Of a DNA stretch of 64,000 bases, positions 36,414 to 43,175 are shown in pieces. A program made the position numbers and the translations under genes. The stretch comes from Alcanivoracaceae bacterium (GTDB taxonomy: Bacteria > Pseudomonadota > Gammaproteobacteria > Pseudomonadales > Alcanivoracaceae). The stretch lies in contig JARGOL010000017.1 of assembly GCA_029212745.1 (NCBI GenBank), positions 1-64,000 of the forward strand, written 5' to 3'. The stretch's first letter is position 1. Every line of letters begins with the position of its first letter. The notes beneath the pieces were generated by a model. It was given only the letters and a program-made list of their open reading frames with translations. It was not told the origin of the DNA and made no database searches.

Positions 36414-36442
36414 TTGGCAATAGACCAGCGCATGACCATAAT
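36414..36442 (+). promoter_or_regulatory. Sigma-70 promoter of the sugar kinase-Rieske-srkA operon
   Basis: TTGGCA (36414-36419) and CATAAT (36437-36442) are separated by exactly 17 bases. The start site would be near 36449, leaving a leader of about 25 bases to the ATG at 36475. Confidence 0.65.
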
Positions 36443-36474
36443 GTTCACCCTCAGACACAGGCCCGGGTTTCTAT

Positions 36475-37485
36475 ATGGAAAAGCGTTACGACATCTACGC
36501 CGTGGGTAATGCCCTGGTGGATACCGAAATCGAAGTGGACGATGCCTTCCTTGAGTCGATGAGCATCGACAAGGGCATGATGACCCTGGTGGACCAGCAG
36601 CGGCAGCACGAACTGGTGGCAGCCCTGGACAACCACGGCAAGATTCACCGGCGCGCCAGCGGCGGCTCCGCCTGCAACACCGTGGTGGGTGCCTGCTACT
36701 TTGGCGCCAGCGCCTACTACGCCTGCAAGGTGGCTGACGATGATACCGGCGCCTTCTTCGTCCACGACCTGTCTGCTGCCGGCGTCGATACCAATGTGGC
36801 GGGCAGCCGTCCGGCGGGCATCAGCGGCAAGTGCCTGGTGATGGTGACGCCGGACGCCGAGCGCACCATGAATACCTTCCTGGGCATTTCCGAGACGGTA
36901 TCACCGGACGAACTGGATGAGGATGTCATCCGCCAGTCGCGCTATGCCTACATCGAGGGCTACCTGGTGTCATCCGACAGCGCCCGCTCTGCTGCCATCC
37001 GCCTGCGTGAGCTGGCCACGCAGCATGGTGTCAAGACAGCCCTGACCCTGTCCGACCCGGCCATGGTGAAATTCTTCCGCGAAGGCCTGGTGGAAATGAT
37101 CGGCGATGGTGTCGACCTGCTGTTCTGCAACGAGGAAGAAGCGCTGACCTTTACCGGCACCGACAGCCTGGACGATGCGCTCGAGCAGCTGATGGAAGTG
37201 GCTGGCGCCATCGTGGTCACGTTGGGCGCACGGGGAGCGCTGCTCTGGGACGGCAACAAGCGCCACCAGGTGGCGCCGGTGGCGGTCAAGGCCGTGGACA
37301 CCAACGGTGCCGGCGACATGTTTGCCGGTGCATTCCTGTATGCACTCAGCAAGGGACACAGTTTCCCCCGGGCAGGCGCCCTGGCCAGCGCCGCCTCCGC
37401 GCAGGTGGTCAGCGACTTTGGCCCGCGCCTGGCGCCGGAAGCCCACGCCAGCATCCGCGACAGCGTGCTCGGGGAGAAAGCCTGA
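36475..37485 (+). CDS. PfkB-family carbohydrate kinase, probable adenosine/ribokinase type
   Basis: A 336-residue sugar or nucleoside kinase of the ribokinase superfamily. The N-terminal GNALVDTEIEV and GGSACNTVV segments form the substrate side, and DTNGAGDMFAGAF (from residue 275) is the PfkB signature 2 with the catalytic Asp. Homologues are often annotated as adenosine kinase, but specificity cannot be read here. The gene shares one base with the Rieske gene that follows (TGATG) and sits under its own promoter at 36414. Confidence 0.9.
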   Translation: MEKRYDIYAVGNALVDTEIEVDDAFLESMSIDKGMMTLVDQQRQHELVAALDNHGKIHRRASGGSACNTVVGACYFGASAYYACKVADDDTGAFFVHDLSAAGVDTNVAGSRPAGISGKCLVMVTPDAERTMNTFLGISETVSPDELDEDVIRQSRYAYIEGYLVSSDSARSAAIRLRELATQHGVKTALTLSDPAMVKFFREGLVEMIGDGVDLLFCNEEEALTFTGTDSLDDALEQLMEVAGAIVVTLGARGALLWDGNKRHQVAPVAVKAVDTNGAGDMFAGAFLYALSKGHSFPRAGALASAASAQVVSDFGPRLAPEAHASIRDSVLGEKA

Positions 37486-37820
37486 TGCAGCCGGTATGCG
37501 CCACCGACCAGGTACCCGTGGACGGCGCCTGCGAAGTGCAGGTCAATGGCGAAGGTGTGGTCATCGTCAATCGGGACGGCCAGTTCTATGCCTACATGAA
37601 CTGGTGCCCGCACCTGGGCATCGAGCTCAACTTCATGCCCGACCAGTTCATGGACGAGGACAACACCTTCATCATGTGCGCCAACCATGGCGCATTGTTC
37701 GAGGTGGAATCCGGCAACTGCCTGTCCGGCCCCTGCGCCAACGAATGTCTCAAGGCGGTGGAGCTGGACGTGCGCGACGGCCAGATACACCTGGGTGAAC
37801 TGCCGGCCACCACGCCGTGA
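37485..37820 (+). CDS. Rieske [2Fe-2S] ferredoxin-like protein
   Basis: A 111-residue stand-alone Rieske domain. The cluster ligands are in CPHLG (from residue 41) and CANHGALF (from residue 65), the usual C-x-H and C-x2-H pairs. No membrane segment or catalytic oxygenase domain is present, so it may carry electrons. It overlaps the kinase by one base and srkA by 4, so the three are made together. Why a Rieske protein is coupled to two kinases is unclear. Confidence 0.9.
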   Translation: MQPVCATDQVPVDGACEVQVNGEGVVIVNRDGQFYAYMNWCPHLGIELNFMPDQFMDEDNTFIMCANHGALFEVESGNCLSGPCANECLKAVELDVRDGQIHLGELPATTP

Positions 37821-38818
37821 CAGACGCCGGCAGCGAATCCCTCCACCCCTTTGATGCACTGTCACCGGATGTCATTCTTGATGCCGTTGACGCCGCCGGC
37901 TGGCTCACAGACGGCCGCTTCCTGGCCCTGAACAGCTACGAGAACCGGGTCTACCAGGTGGGCGTGGAAGACCAGACCCCGGTGATCGTCAAGTTCTACC
38001 GCCCGGAGCGCTGGAGCGACGCACAGATTCTGGAAGAACATGCCTTCGCCGCCGAGCTGGTCTCGCACGAGCTGCCTGTGGTGGCGCCACTGTCCATCAA
38101 CGGCAAGACACTGCTGCGCCATGAGGACTACCGCTTCTCGGTGTACCCGCGCCGCGGTGGCCATGCGCCGCCGCTGGACGACCCCGACGCGCTGGTGATC
38201 ATGGGGCGTTACCTGGCCCTGCTGCATAACGTGGGTGCGGTAAAACCGTTCGAGCACCGGCCGACCCTGGACCTGGCCAGCTTCGGCATCGACGCCGTAG
38301 CGCATATCAGCGAGCACTGGATTCCGGATTCCCTGCGCGAAGCCTACACCTCCCTCACCCGCGACCTGCTGGCGACACTGACCCGGCGCTTCGAGGAAGC
38401 GGGCACCCAGGCACTGATCCGCACCCACGGCGACTGCCACGGTGGCAATGTACTCTGGCGCGATGACCTGCCCAGCTTCGTCGACCTGGATGATGCGCGC
38501 ATGGCCCCTGCCATGCAGGACATCTGGATGCTGCTGTCCGGTGAGGCCCATGAGCAGCAACGCCAGTTGATGGAAATTGCCGAGGGCTACAACGAGTTCC
38601 GGGACTTTCCGGTGCGTGAGCTGAACCTGATCGAACCACTGAGAACCCTGCGCATCCTGCATTTCTGTCACTGGATCGCTCAACGCTGGGATGACCCGGC
38701 CTTCCCGAAGGCGTTCCCGTGGTTTGGCAGCGAGCGTTTCTGGGGAGAGCACATCCTTGAACTGCGCAACCAGATGGCGGCCCTGCAAGCACCTGCACTG
38801 ACCCTGCCGAGGCCCTAG
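37817..38818 (+). CDS. srkA: Stress response kinase SrkA (YihE family)
   Basis: A 333-residue serine/threonine kinase with the APH/choline-kinase fold. Key residues appear in NRVYQVGVED...VIVKFYRPERW (ATP-binding Lys), HGDCHGGNVLW (catalytic loop Asp) and VDLDDARMAP (metal-binding Asp). In E. coli SrkA counters stress-induced cell death linked to MazF and the Cpx response. The start is a GTG at 37817 in a GTGA overlap with the Rieske stop codon. Confidence 0.93.
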   Translation: MTDAGSESLHPFDALSPDVILDAVDAAGWLTDGRFLALNSYENRVYQVGVEDQTPVIVKFYRPERWSDAQILEEHAFAAELVSHELPVVAPLSINGKTLLRHEDYRFSVYPRRGGHAPPLDDPDALVIMGRYLALLHNVGAVKPFEHRPTLDLASFGIDAVAHISEHWIPDSLREAYTSLTRDLLATLTRRFEEAGTQALIRTHGDCHGGNVLWRDDLPSFVDLDDARMAPAMQDIWMLLSGEAHEQQRQLMEIAEGYNEFRDFPVRELNLIEPLRTLRILHFCHWIAQRWDDPAFPKAFPWFGSERFWGEHILELRNQMAALQAPALTLPRP

Positions 38819-38827
38819 GCAAACGTC

Positions 38828-39544
38828 CTAGAGCGTCACCGGCACCGCTTGGTCAAGGCGGAACGCCTCCGCACTGATGGCGGTTTTCCAGGCCATGATC
38901 TCCACCCCTTTCTGCGCGGCTTCACGCAGCAGCCGGCCGTACACCGGGTCGATGTCATCGGCCGGGCCGGCGGTGCGGGCGCCGGTGTGCTGGACACAGA
39001 AGAACAGCACCGCCCGGGCACCACTTTCCGCCACCGCCATCAGCGTGCGCAGGTGCTTCTGGCCACGCTCGGTCACCGCATCCGGAAAGCGGATATGGCC
39101 GTCGTCCTCATCGTCCGGTCCCGGCCCCAGAGTGACGTTCTTAACCTCCACAAACACCGGCTGGCCGGCAGCTGTCTGCAGCGCCAGGTCAAAGCGGCTG
39201 TCATCCCAGGTGACTTCGCGCCGCAGGCTGGCAGGCTCACCCAGCTGCGGGAACTGTCCTTCCGAGATCGCCTCCGCCACCAGGGCGTTGGTGCGCATGG
39301 TATTCACGCCGACCCAGTGCCCTGGGGGAATCTGCACCGCCTCAAGGGTATGCCGGTACTTGCGTTTGGGATTGCCGCTGTCGGAGATCAGCACCGGGGC
39401 ACGCTCGGCCGTGCAGTGCTTCATGGAACCGGTATTGGGGCAGTGCACGGTGATTGTACTGCCGTCGGCCCGCTCCACATCCACCATGAAGCGCTTGTAC
39501 CGGCGCAGGAAAATGGCCTGCTCCAGGGGCGGCGCAAAAATCAT
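38828..39544 (-). CDS. sfsA: Sugar fermentation stimulation protein SfsA
   Basis: A 238-residue member of the SfsA family. An OB-fold-like N-terminal part contains FLRRYKRFMVDVE and HCPNTGSM. A nuclease-like C-terminal domain contains PVFVEVKNVTLG, the D/E-x-K motif of restriction-endonuclease folds. E. coli SfsA was described as a regulator of maltose genes; its biochemical role is not settled. It overlaps the aminotransferase gene by 4 bases (ATGA) and is convergent with srkA. Confidence 0.95.
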   Translation of the reverse strand: MIFAPPLEQAIFLRRYKRFMVDVERADGSTITVHCPNTGSMKHCTAERAPVLISDSGNPKRKYRHTLEAVQIPPGHWVGVNTMRTNALVAEAISEGQFPQLGEPASLRREVTWDDSRFDLALQTAAGQPVFVEVKNVTLGPGPDDEDDGHIRFPDAVTERGQKHLRTLMAVAESGARAVLFFCVQHTGARTAGPADDIDPVYGRLLREAAQKGVEIMAWKTAISAEAFRLDQAVPVTL

Positions 39545-40713
39545 CCGGCCTTACCCAGGAACCGGCCGAGCCGTGCCACCGCCTCCTCCAGCCGCTCCAC
39601 CGTGGCAGTGTAGGCAATGCGCACATAGCGCTGCGGGCCATGGGCGGGACCGAAATCCATGCCCGGCGTCATCGCCAGCGCCTGCTGCTCGAGCAGGTCG
39701 TTGCAGAAGCGGAAGCTGTCATCGGTGATGGCAGAGACATCCAGGTACATGTAGAAAGCGCCGGCCGGATCACCACACACTGACAATCCGAGGCCGGGCA
39801 ACGCGCCCAGCAGGTAGTCACGGCGCGCCTGCAATGCCTGCCGCCGCGCCTCCAGTTCTTCCAGGGTGTCGGCATCGAACGCCGCCAGCGCGGCGTATTG
39901 TGCCGGCGTCGACGGCGCCAGGAAAAAGTTCTGCGCCATGCGCTCCAGCGCCGGCACCAGCGCCTGCGGCGCCACCAGCCAGCCCAGCCGCCAGCCGGTC
40001 ATGCCGAAGAACTTGCTGAAACTGTTGAGCACCAGCGCCCGGTCGGTCACCGAGAGCACCGTTTCAGGTACCTGGTCATACACCAGCCCCTGGTAGATCT
40101 CGTCCATCACCAGCACGCCATCATGGCGACTGACCACCCCGGCAAGGGCCGCCATTTCCTCACCGGACAACACCGTCCCGGTGGGATTGTCCGGCGAGGC
40201 AAGCAGCGCTGCCACAGTGTTGGCCTGCCAGTGCTGCTCGAGCGCCGCAGCGGTAACCCGCAACTGCGCATCCAGTGGCAGGGGCTGCGCCTGGCCGCCG
40301 ACCAGCTCGAGGAAATGACGATTGCAGGGATAACCGGGGTCCGCCATCAGGACGCCGTCACCGGGTTCCACCAGTGCGGCCATGGCCAGCTGCAGGGCCC
40401 CGGACGCCCCGGGTGTCATCACCACCTGTTCGGGCGACACCGTCACCTGGAACCGGGCCTGATACCAGCCGGCCACGGCCTCGCGCAGTGCCGGCAAACC
40501 GGCAGCGGGACTGTAGCGGGTGTGACCGGCATCGAGGGCGCGACGGGCTGCCGCCATCACCGGGGCCGGTGTGGGGAAATCCGGCTCCCCCACTTCCAGG
40601 TGAATCACATCGCGACCGGCCGCCTGCATTTGCTGGGCCCGCTCGAGCAATGCCATGACCTGAAATGGGGCAATGCGTTGGCACCGTGACGCCTGTCGGA
40701 TAGAAGAAGGCAT
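39541..40713 (-). CDS. Class I/II PLP-dependent aminotransferase
   Basis: A 390-residue fold-type I aminotransferase. Landmarks are HLEVGEPDFPTP, ASPDNPTGTVLSGEE (substrate and PLP contacts) and NSFSKFFGMTGWRLGW, which holds the PLP Lys. It resembles aspartate/aromatic aminotransferases or alanine aminotransferases; the substrate cannot be fixed. In Pseudomonas an aminotransferase and dksA are also neighbours. It is divergent from dksA and co-transcribed with sfsA. Confidence 0.9.
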   Translation of the reverse strand: MPSSIRQASRCQRIAPFQVMALLERAQQMQAAGRDVIHLEVGEPDFPTPAPVMAAARRALDAGHTRYSPAAGLPALREAVAGWYQARFQVTVSPEQVVMTPGASGALQLAMAALVEPGDGVLMADPGYPCNRHFLELVGGQAQPLPLDAQLRVTAAALEQHWQANTVAALLASPDNPTGTVLSGEEMAALAGVVSRHDGVLVMDEIYQGLVYDQVPETVLSVTDRALVLNSFSKFFGMTGWRLGWLVAPQALVPALERMAQNFFLAPSTPAQYAALAAFDADTLEELEARRQALQARRDYLLGALPGLGLSVCGDPAGAFYMYLDVSAITDDSFRFCNDLLEQQALAMTPGMDFGPAHGPQRYVRIAYTATVERLEEAVARLGRFLGKAG

Positions 40714-40715
40714 GA

Positions 40716-40744
40716 CTGGAAATGTCCCGTTTGAGCCCTATAAT
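40716..40744 (+). promoter_or_regulatory. Probable dksA promoter
   Basis: A perfect TATAAT (40739-40744) has CTGGAA 17 bases upstream, a weak -35 match. The start site near 40751 would give a leader of about 135 bases before the dksA ATG; no riboswitch or attenuator structure is evident in it. Confidence 0.5.
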
Positions 40745-40887
40745 GCGCCCGGTTTTACAAGGGTGACAAAAGCCCGCAGATGGGGGTATTGTCAGTGGCT
40801 TGAATTCGGTCGGGCGATGACCGACGCCGTGGGAACCGGCGCTCACATTACCAGCGAGCAGCGAGTATGTTAAGGGAGTTACTGAAA

Positions 40888-42027
40888 ATGGCCACCAGTA
40901 AAAAGAAGAAAACGGCAGCCAAAAAAGCCCCGGCCAAAAAGAAGGCCGCAGCAAAGAAAGCCGCCGCGAAAAAAGCCACTCCCGCCAAGAAAAAGACCGC
41001 CGCGAAGAAAGCCGTAACCAAGAAGAAGGTTGCTGCCAGGAAAACCGTGGCGAAAAAGAAAGTGGCTGCCAAAAAGGCTGCCGTAAAGAAAAAGGCAGCG
41101 AAGAAAGTGGCCGCAAAGAAAGCCGTCAAGAAAAAAGCAGCACCGAAAAAAGTAGCGGCGAAGAAAAAGGCCGTCGCGAAAAAGAAGGTGGCCGCCAAGA
41201 AGGCCGTTGCCAAAAAGCCGGCTGCCAAAAAGCCGGCTGCCAAGAAGGTAGCGGCGAAGAAGACAGCGGCCAAGAAGAAGGCAGCAACCACCGCAACGAA
41301 AAAGACCAGCGCCAGCAAGAGCGTGGCCAGGAAGAAGGCCGTCAGCAAGAAAACCGTAGCGCCCGCCAAGGCCACGGCCAGCAAGACAGCCTCCAAGGCA
41401 ACCAAGGCGCCCGCATCAAAGGCGCCGGCCAAGCAGAGTTCAGTGAAGAAATCCGCCAGCAAGAAAGCACCCGTCGCCGCGCGCAGCAAGTTGCCGGCGA
41501 AGAAGGCGGCTGCCAAACCGGCAAGAGCCAGTGCGGGGAAAAAGCAGTCCCCTGTACAGGTACCACAGCGCGTGAAAAAACCCGTTTCAAAACTTCCTGC
41601 CGCCAAGCCCGGCAGCTCCATCCATGGCTTCGAACCCTACAATCCGGACAAGGGCGAGGAGTACATGAGCGAGCGGCAACGTGAGCACTTCCGCAAGATC
41701 CTGCTGGCCTGGCGCCAGGAGCTGATGGAAGAAGCCGACCGCACCATGCATCACCTGCAGGACGAGCAGGCCAACCTGCCTGATCCCGCTGACCGCGCCA
41801 CCCAGGAAGAAGAGTTCGCCCTGGAGCTGCGCACCCGCGACCGCGAACGCAAGCTGCTCAAGAAGATCGAGAAGGCCCTGGACCAGGTGGACAAGGACGA
41901 GTACGGCTTCTGCGATGCCTGTGGCATCGAGATCGGCATCCGTCGCCTGGAAGCCCGCCCCACCGCCGAGCTTTGCATCGACTGCAAGGAACTGGCGGAG
42001 ATCAAGGAAAAGCAGCTGGCCGGCTGA
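40888..42027 (+). CDS. dksA: RNA polymerase-binding factor DksA with a long Lys/Ala-rich histone H1-like N-terminal extension
   Basis: DksA binds the RNA polymerase secondary channel and, with ppGpp, represses rRNA and activates amino-acid promoters. The C-terminal 135-140 residues are a complete DksA: GFEPYNPDKGEEYM, the coiled-coil tip LPDPADRATQEEEF with its two acidic residues, and the zinc finger CDAC...CIDC. Before it come about 235 residues built of AAKKK-, VAKKK- and KKPAAK-like units, resembling AlgP or histone H1 tails. No start codon allows a separate DksA with an intact conserved N-terminus, so the fusion is real if the sequence is. The ATG at 40888 has GGGAG 9 bases upstream. gluQ follows, as in relatives. 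Confidence 0.95.
   Translation: MATSKKKKTAAKKAPAKKKAAAKKAAAKKATPAKKKTAAKKAVTKKKVAARKTVAKKKVAAKKAAVKKKAAKKVAAKKAVKKKAAPKKVAAKKKAVAKKKVAAKKAVAKKPAAKKPAAKKVAAKKTAAKKKAATTATKKTSASKSVARKKAVSKKTVAPAKATASKTASKATKAPASKAPAKQSSVKKSASKKAPVAARSKLPAKKAAAKPARASAGKKQSPVQVPQRVKKPVSKLPAAKPGSSIHGFEPYNPDKGEEYMSERQREHFRKILLAWRQELMEEADRTMHHLQDEQANLPDPADRATQEEEFALELRTRDRERKLLKKIEKALDQVDKDEYGFCDACGIEIGIRRLEARPTAELCIDCKELAEIKEKQLAG
40894..41580 (+). repeat. Low-complexity tract encoding degenerate Lys/Ala repeats
   Basis: About 690 bases of imperfect tandem units of 9 to 15 bases built on GCC-AAG-AAG-like triplets. They encode AAKK, VAKKK and KKPAAK repeats, with the second half enriched in Ser, Thr and Pro (for example TASKTASKATKAPASKAP). 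The repeats make the tract prone to slippage and to assembly collapse, so its length may vary between strains. The opposite strand is openly hydrophobic (Phe/Ala/Leu-rich), an artefact of the repeat. Confidence 0.85.
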
Positions 42028-42066
42028 TCCGGCCCGGGGCGCCGCCGGCGCCCCGGCCTGTTTGCC

Positions 42067-42924
42067 ATGCCCGCACACGCCTCTGCCGTTTACCGCGGCC
42101 GGTTCGCCCCGACACCGTCAGGCCCGCTGCACCTCGGATCACTGACCACCGCCGTGGCCAGCTGGCTGGACGCGCGCCAGCATGGCGGCCAATGGTTGCT
42201 GCGCATCGATGACCTGGACCCGCCACGGGAAGTACCCGGCGCCGCTGACACCATCCGCCAGCAGCTGGAACAGTGTGGCCTGCACTGGGACGGCCCGGTG
42301 ATTTACCAGAGCCAGCGCCAGATGTACTACACCGACGCCGTGGAGCAGTTGCTGCGCCAGGGCGATGCGTTTCGTTGCGCCCTGTCGCGCAAGGACCTGG
42401 CGGCCTACCCGGATGGACACCCCGGCCCGTCTGTCGCCGTCACTGACAACGAAGACACCGCCGTACGGCTGGCCGTGCCAGACGAGCAACGCCAGCTTGT
42501 CGACGCCTGCGCCGGCGCCTGGCCCTACAACCTGCAACGCCTGGGCGGAGCCTTCGTGATCCGCCGCCGCGACGGGCTGTTTGCCTACCAGCTGGCCTGC
42601 GCCGTGGACGACGCCGCCTTTGCCATCACCCATGTCCTGCGCGGCGATGACCTGCTGCCATCAACGCCGCAGCAGTGCTACGTGCTTGAGCGGCTGGGCC
42701 TGCAGCCGCCGCACTATGCCCACATCCCGGTGATCCGTGACGCGGCCGGCGAAAAGCTGTCCAAGTCCGCGGGCAGCGCCCGCATTGATACGTCAGACCC
42801 CTGTGGGGAAGTGGCACGCGCCCTTGCCGGCCTGGCGCTGCCCCACGACCCACAGGCCCCGGTGGAAGAGCAGCTGGCCCGCGCCCTTTCGGCCTGGCAA
42901 AGCCCTTTCCGCCCCTCAGCCTGA
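42067..42924 (+). CDS. gluQ: Glutamyl-Q tRNA(Asp) synthetase
   Basis: Truncated GluRS paralogue that attaches glutamate to queuosine in tRNA(Asp). The 285-residue protein has RFAPTPSGPLHLGS (HIGH motif, residues 22-25) and GEKLSKSAG (KMSKS loop, near 232), and lacks the anticodon-binding domain of true GluRS. The zinc-binding cysteines seen in E. coli are not all present: the region reads FRCALSRKDL with a single Cys, so the zinc site looks lost. It lies 39 bases after dksA, the usual partner in gammaproteobacteria. Confidence 0.94.
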   Translation: MPAHASAVYRGRFAPTPSGPLHLGSLTTAVASWLDARQHGGQWLLRIDDLDPPREVPGAADTIRQQLEQCGLHWDGPVIYQSQRQMYYTDAVEQLLRQGDAFRCALSRKDLAAYPDGHPGPSVAVTDNEDTAVRLAVPDEQRQLVDACAGAWPYNLQRLGGAFVIRRRDGLFAYQLACAVDDAAFAITHVLRGDDLLPSTPQQCYVLERLGLQPPHYAHIPVIRDAAGEKLSKSAGSARIDTSDPCGEVARALAGLALPHDPQAPVEEQLARALSAWQSPFRPSA

Positions 42925-42998
42925 CGCCGGCAGGCACAACAGCGACGCCGGGGCGCGGTGTTGCTAGGATAGGGAAAAGGCCTCGCAGAAGCGGAACC

Positions 42999-43175
42999 AT
43001 GTATACCGATCGATTGCTGATCATTTTCATTCTCGGCACCTACCTGCTGTCGCCGGTCATCATTGAATGGTGGAGCGACGGTGGTCAGGCGTGGTTCCGC
43101 CCGTTCCTGGTATGGCTGTTCCTGATCGGCCTGAGTTACTGGATTGCCCGGAGCCGGGACTTCGATGGGTTTTAG
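42999..43175 (+). CDS. cbrX: Small membrane protein CbrX
   Basis: A 58-residue gene between gluQ and cbrA, too short for usual cut-offs. It has two hydrophobic segments (about residues 6-20 and 36-50: LLIIFILGTYLLSPVII and FLVWLFLIGLSYWIA). Its last 11 bases overlap the start of cbrA (43165). Pseudomonas has a gene of this size and position, cbrX, whose translation is coupled to cbrA. The assignment rests on position, size and topology. GCGGAA stands just before the ATG as a weak ribosome-binding site. Confidence 0.8.
   Translation: MYTDRLLIIFILGTYLLSPVIIEWWSDGGQAWFRPFLVWLFLIGLSYWIARSRDFDGF

Noticed and set aside
40848-41621. Hydrophobic open frame on the minus strand opposite the Lys/Ala repeats of dksA
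   Set aside because: The Phe/Ala/Leu pattern is what the reverse complement of AAG/GCC repeats gives. It looks like a membrane protein but is an artefact.
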